DNA from: an uncultured Bacilli bacterium
Lineage (GTDB): Bacteria > Bacillota_I > Bacilli_A > RF39 > UBA660
DNA: 8,076 nt
Direction: 5' to 3'
Assembly (NCBI GenBank): GCA_934133015.1
Contig: CAKPAQ010000033.1
Location: 1 to 8,076, forward strand
Shown here: positions 5,985 to 8,076 of the stretch, piece by piece
Layout: the number at the start of each line of letters is the position of its first letter
Numbering within the stretch: position 1 is the first letter of the stretch
Program-made: the position numbers and the translations under genes
The notes under the pieces: model-generated
Seen by the model: only the letters and a program-made list of their open reading frames with translations
Told to the model about the DNA's origin: nothing
Database searches by the model: none

Positions 5985-7724
5985 ATTTATCATATTTTTA
6001 AGCCAGCAAATAAAATCATCAGTTGGTAAATTTGTTGTTTCTTCACTACCATGAACACGATAACTAATTGTATTATTATCACGTTCATTATTTCCTAGAA
6101 TTAGAGTAACTGGAATTTTTCTAGTTTGACTTTCACGCATCTTATAGCCCAATTTTTCATTTCTATCATCCATCTCAACACGAATACCTTTATCAACTAA
6201 TAATTCTTTTATTTTAGAAGCATATTCTAAATGATATTCATTATTAACTGGAATAATATTAACTTGAACTGGAGCTAACCACAATGGTAAACTACCTTTT
6301 GTTTCTTCTAGAAGTAGCGCAATAAATCTATCAAGAGATCCAAGAATAGCTCTATGAATTACAACCGGTGTAGCTTTTTCTCCTTTTTCATTTATATAAT
6401 ATAATTCAAATCTTCTAGGAAGTAAAAAGTCAAGTTGAATAGTTGATAAAGCTACTTCATTTCCAACAGCTGGTTTTATTAAAATATCTAGTTTTGGTCC
6501 ATAGAAAGCAGCTTCCCCAATTGCTTCAAAATAATCAACATCAAGTTCAGTCAACACTTTTCTAAGTGAATTTTCAGCATTATTCCACATCTCATCATCT
6601 TGAAAATATTTTTCCTTATCTTGTGGATCTCTCAATGATAAACGACATTTAAAATCTTTAAAACCAAAGTCAGCATATACATTCATTATTAAATCTAAAA
6701 CATTCTTAAACTCATCCTCTATTTGTTCTGGAGTACAGAAAATATGAGAATCATTTTGAGTAAATGAACGAGCTCTTTCTATTCCTTTAACAGCCCCTGC
6801 TGCTTCATACCTAAAGTCATTAGCTATTTCTGCTATTCTTACTGGTAAATCTTTATAAGAATGTAGGAAATTTTTAAATATTACCATATGATGTGGACAA
6901 TTCATTGGCCTTAATACATATGATTCATTATCCATTTCCATCGCTGGAAACATATCATCTTTATAATGATCCCAATGCCCAGATGTTTTATATAATTCAA
7001 CACTACCTAAATCAGGAGTATGAACATGTTTATAGCCAAAACTTACTTCTTTATCAGTAATATAATTTTGTAGAATTCGCCATAATGTATACCCGTTTGG
7101 TAACCATAATGGAAGTCCTTTTCCAACTAAATCACTAACCATAAATATTCCTAAATCTTTACCAATCTTACGATGATCTCTTTCTTTAGCTTCTGCCAAT
7201 TGATTTAGATAATCTTGTAGTTTTTCGTCTGTATCAAAACATACTCCATATATTCTTTGAAGCATTTTATTTTTAGCATCGCCTTTCCAATAAGCTCCGC
7301 TAACTTTAAGTAGTTTAAAGTGTTTTAATAACTTAGTATTTTCTACATGTGGTCCACGACAAAGATCAGTAAAATCTCCTTGTGTATAACATGAAATAAC
7401 ATTTTCATCTTCATCCATTCTAGAAATTAAATCAACTTTATATGGATCATCTTTAAACATATCAAGAGCTTCTTGTTTACTTATTTCATGACGAACAATA
7501 TTTTTAGCATCTTTACTACATTTTTTCATTTCTTTTTCGATTTTTTGAAGATCTTCTTCTTTTATTACTTCATCTCCTAAATCAATGTCATAATAAAAAC
7601 CATCTTCAATAACAGGTCCTACCCAAAACTTAGCATTTGGATATAAATGTTTAACAGCTTGTGCAAGTAAATGAGCACAACTATGATTTAATTTACTTAA
7701 TTCTTCATTTTCTTTAATATTCAT
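5958..7724 (-). CDS. thrS: Threonyl-tRNA synthetase lacking the TGS domain
   Basis: This class II enzyme charges tRNA-Thr. It has 588 residues against about 640 in typical bacteria; the shortfall is the N-terminal TGS (N1) domain, since homology starts at once with the editing domain. Editing motifs are present: HSCAH (His14, His18) and CRGPH (Cys122, His126), so mis-charged Ser-tRNA clearance should be intact. Catalytic motifs: MNCPHHM with zinc ligand Cys276, motif 2 FRYE (304-307), DSHIF with zinc ligand His327, and motif 3 near IHRAILGSLDRF (456-467) with His457. The anticodon-binding domain follows (about 485-580). A strong AAGGAGG site lies 7 bases before the ATG at 7724, directly after a T-box terminator, so the missing domain is not a start-calling error. 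Mycoplasma ThrRS also lack TGS, from memory. No terminator follows. Confidence 0.97.
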   Translation of the reverse strand: MNIKENEELSKLNHSCAHLLAQAVKHLYPNAKFWVGPVIEDGFYYDIDLGDEVIKEEDLQKIEKEMKKCSKDAKNIVRHEISKQEALDMFKDDPYKVDLISRMDEDENVISCYTQGDFTDLCRGPHVENTKLLKHFKLLKVSGAYWKGDAKNKMLQRIYGVCFDTDEKLQDYLNQLAEAKERDHRKIGKDLGIFMVSDLVGKGLPLWLPNGYTLWRILQNYITDKEVSFGYKHVHTPDLGSVELYKTSGHWDHYKDDMFPAMEMDNESYVLRPMNCPHHMVIFKNFLHSYKDLPVRIAEIANDFRYEAAGAVKGIERARSFTQNDSHIFCTPEQIEDEFKNVLDLIMNVYADFGFKDFKCRLSLRDPQDKEKYFQDDEMWNNAENSLRKVLTELDVDYFEAIGEAAFYGPKLDILIKPAVGNEVALSTIQLDFLLPRRFELYYINEKGEKATPVVIHRAILGSLDRFIALLLEETKGSLPLWLAPVQVNIIPVNNEYHLEYASKIKELLVDKGIRVEMDDRNEKLGYKMRESQTRKIPVTLILGNNERDNNTISYRVHGSEETTNLPTDDFICWLKNMINKKLSNQEK

Positions 7725-7740
7725 TGTTTATCCTCCTTAA

Positions 7741-7953
7741 AAATAAAAAAAGCACTTCCAAAAAGGAGTGCTTATACACGGTACCATCCAAAGTTTTACT
7801 TAATTTACATAACGGTATCACCCGGGGTCTCTATTAAGAGCCAACTAAAGAGTAGTAACTTTTATTTTTCTTTATTTGCTTACACCAACCACAAACTCTC
7901 TTTAAAAGTCCAATAAAAATCTTATCTCTTATTATAGTTTTTCTCGTAAAACT
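7741..7953 (-). promoter_or_regulatory. T-box riboswitch leader of thrS (specific for tRNA-Thr)
   Basis: The leader senses uncharged tRNA-Thr and permits thrS transcription when charging falls. Stem I base: 7937-7926 pairs with 7840-7831 over 10 bp with a 2-base bulge. A second helix pairs ACTTTTA (7909-7903) with TAAAAGT (7864-7858). The distal part shows GAGAG followed by GGTTGGTG, typical of T-box stem I. Next to the second helix, ACT (7856-7854) followed by A fits the specifier; ACU is Thr. The T-box GGATGGTACCGTG has its UGGU (7786-7783) able to pair with the tRNA 3' end (discriminator A). The antiterminator GGA/TCC plus GTG/CAC uses bases of the terminator's 5' arm, making the two exclusive. 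The specifier choice is less sure because a second ACT follows directly. Confidence 0.92.
7745..7773 (-). terminator. Regulated terminator of the thrS T-box
   Basis: AAGCACTCC (7773-7765) pairs with GGAAGTGCTT (7759-7750) with one C-A mismatch and a short T loop, followed by a T run to 7745. CACTCC of the left arm is also the 3' half of the antiterminator, so bound uncharged tRNA-Thr prevents this hairpin. Confidence 0.92.
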
Positions 7954-7959
7954 ACTTTA

Positions 7960-7988
7960 ATAATATGACTATTTTTATATTTTGTCAA
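7960..7988 (-). promoter_or_regulatory. Promoter of the thrS T-box transcript
   Basis: A consensus TTGACA (7988-7983) and TATTAT (7965-7960) are separated by 17 bases on the minus strand. Transcription would start near 7953, just before the T-box stem I. This is the best-matched promoter in the window. Confidence 0.85.
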
Positions 7989-8026
7989 TATTATTATGAT
8001 TCTTTCTTCTATTCATTATGATTAAT

Positions 8027-8076
8027 TTGTGATAATGTCTTAAGTGTTAACTTGCGAAAATGTCTCAGTGTTATAT
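8027..8076. repeat. Two tandem imperfect ~23-bp repeats, possible insertion-sequence end
   Basis: Positions 8027-8049 and 8052-8073 are imperfect copies (period 25) with shared core TTG-N-GA-N-AATGTCT and AGTGTTA. They differ at three bases and one single-base indel. Tandem subterminal repeats of this kind are typical of the ends of IS21-family and related elements, and TGTGATAATGTC at 8028 begins with the TG expected of such ends. Any transposase would lie beyond the right edge. There is no CDS in 7954-8076. The repeats are plain; the IS assignment is inference. Confidence 0.5.

Noticed and set aside
7993..8023. Direct repeat ATTATGATT (7993-8001 and 8015-8023) as an insertion target duplication
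   Set aside because: Both copies lie on the same side of the presumed element end, so they cannot flank it; likely chance in AT-rich sequence.
8027..8076. Start of a CRISPR array
   Set aside because: The period is about 25 with almost no spacer between repeats and the copies differ; this is a tandem repeat, not repeat-spacer structure.
1..8076. UGA read as tryptophan (code 4)
   Set aside because: rsmH and ogt end at TGA in the expected places, with ogt TGA overlapping the tag start, and the Trp codons checked in mraZ and ogt are TGG.

Overview
The window is strongly AT-rich and every recognisable gene lies on the minus strand, so it reads from right to left. Gene content and low GC suggest a Bacilli or Mollicutes-related Gram-positive such as Erysipelotrichia, RF39-type gut lineages or Acholeplasma relatives; this placement is inference. 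UGA is a stop codon (rsmH and ogt end in TGA) and the Trp codons checked are TGG. That excludes the UGA-Trp code of Mycoplasma and Spiroplasma.

Right to left: (1) positions 8027-8076 hold two imperfect tandem repeats resembling the end of an insertion sequence that continues beyond the window. (2) A strong promoter (7960-7988) drives a T-box leader (7741-7953) with Thr (ACU) specifier, antiterminator and competing terminator. It controls thrS, a threonyl-tRNA synthetase without the N-terminal TGS domain. The 3' end of thrS is tandemly duplicated. (3) A small single-pass membrane protein resembling a degenerate pseudopilin (5411-5881) has its own promoter and terminator. (4) A short mraZ-rsmH-ftsL operon follows, a stripped-down version of the dcw cell-division cluster. 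Three 10-bp-phased AGTGG boxes precede mraZ and match the known type of MraZ operator; a terminator sits directly after ftsL. (5) A fused ATPase/permease ABC exporter of the MacB/FtsX type (1133-3439) has a dyad symmetry over its -10 box. (6) A probable operon carries a bacterial PH-domain protein, the O6-alkylguanine methyltransferase ogt, and the start of tag (3-methyladenine glycosylase I). ogt and tag overlap by ATGA, forming a coupled alkylation-repair pair; tag runs off the left edge.

Four start sites were set from ribosome-binding-site placement. mraZ, rsmH and ftsL begin downstream of the longest possible ORF start. For thrS the strong Shine-Dalgarno confirms the ORF start, so the missing TGS domain is real. 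The most interesting items are the MraZ operator array, the truncated dcw operon, the TGS-less T-box-controlled ThrRS with a duplicated tail, the palindromes at two promoters, and the IS-like end beside the thrS promoter. No wholly new multi-gene system is evident.
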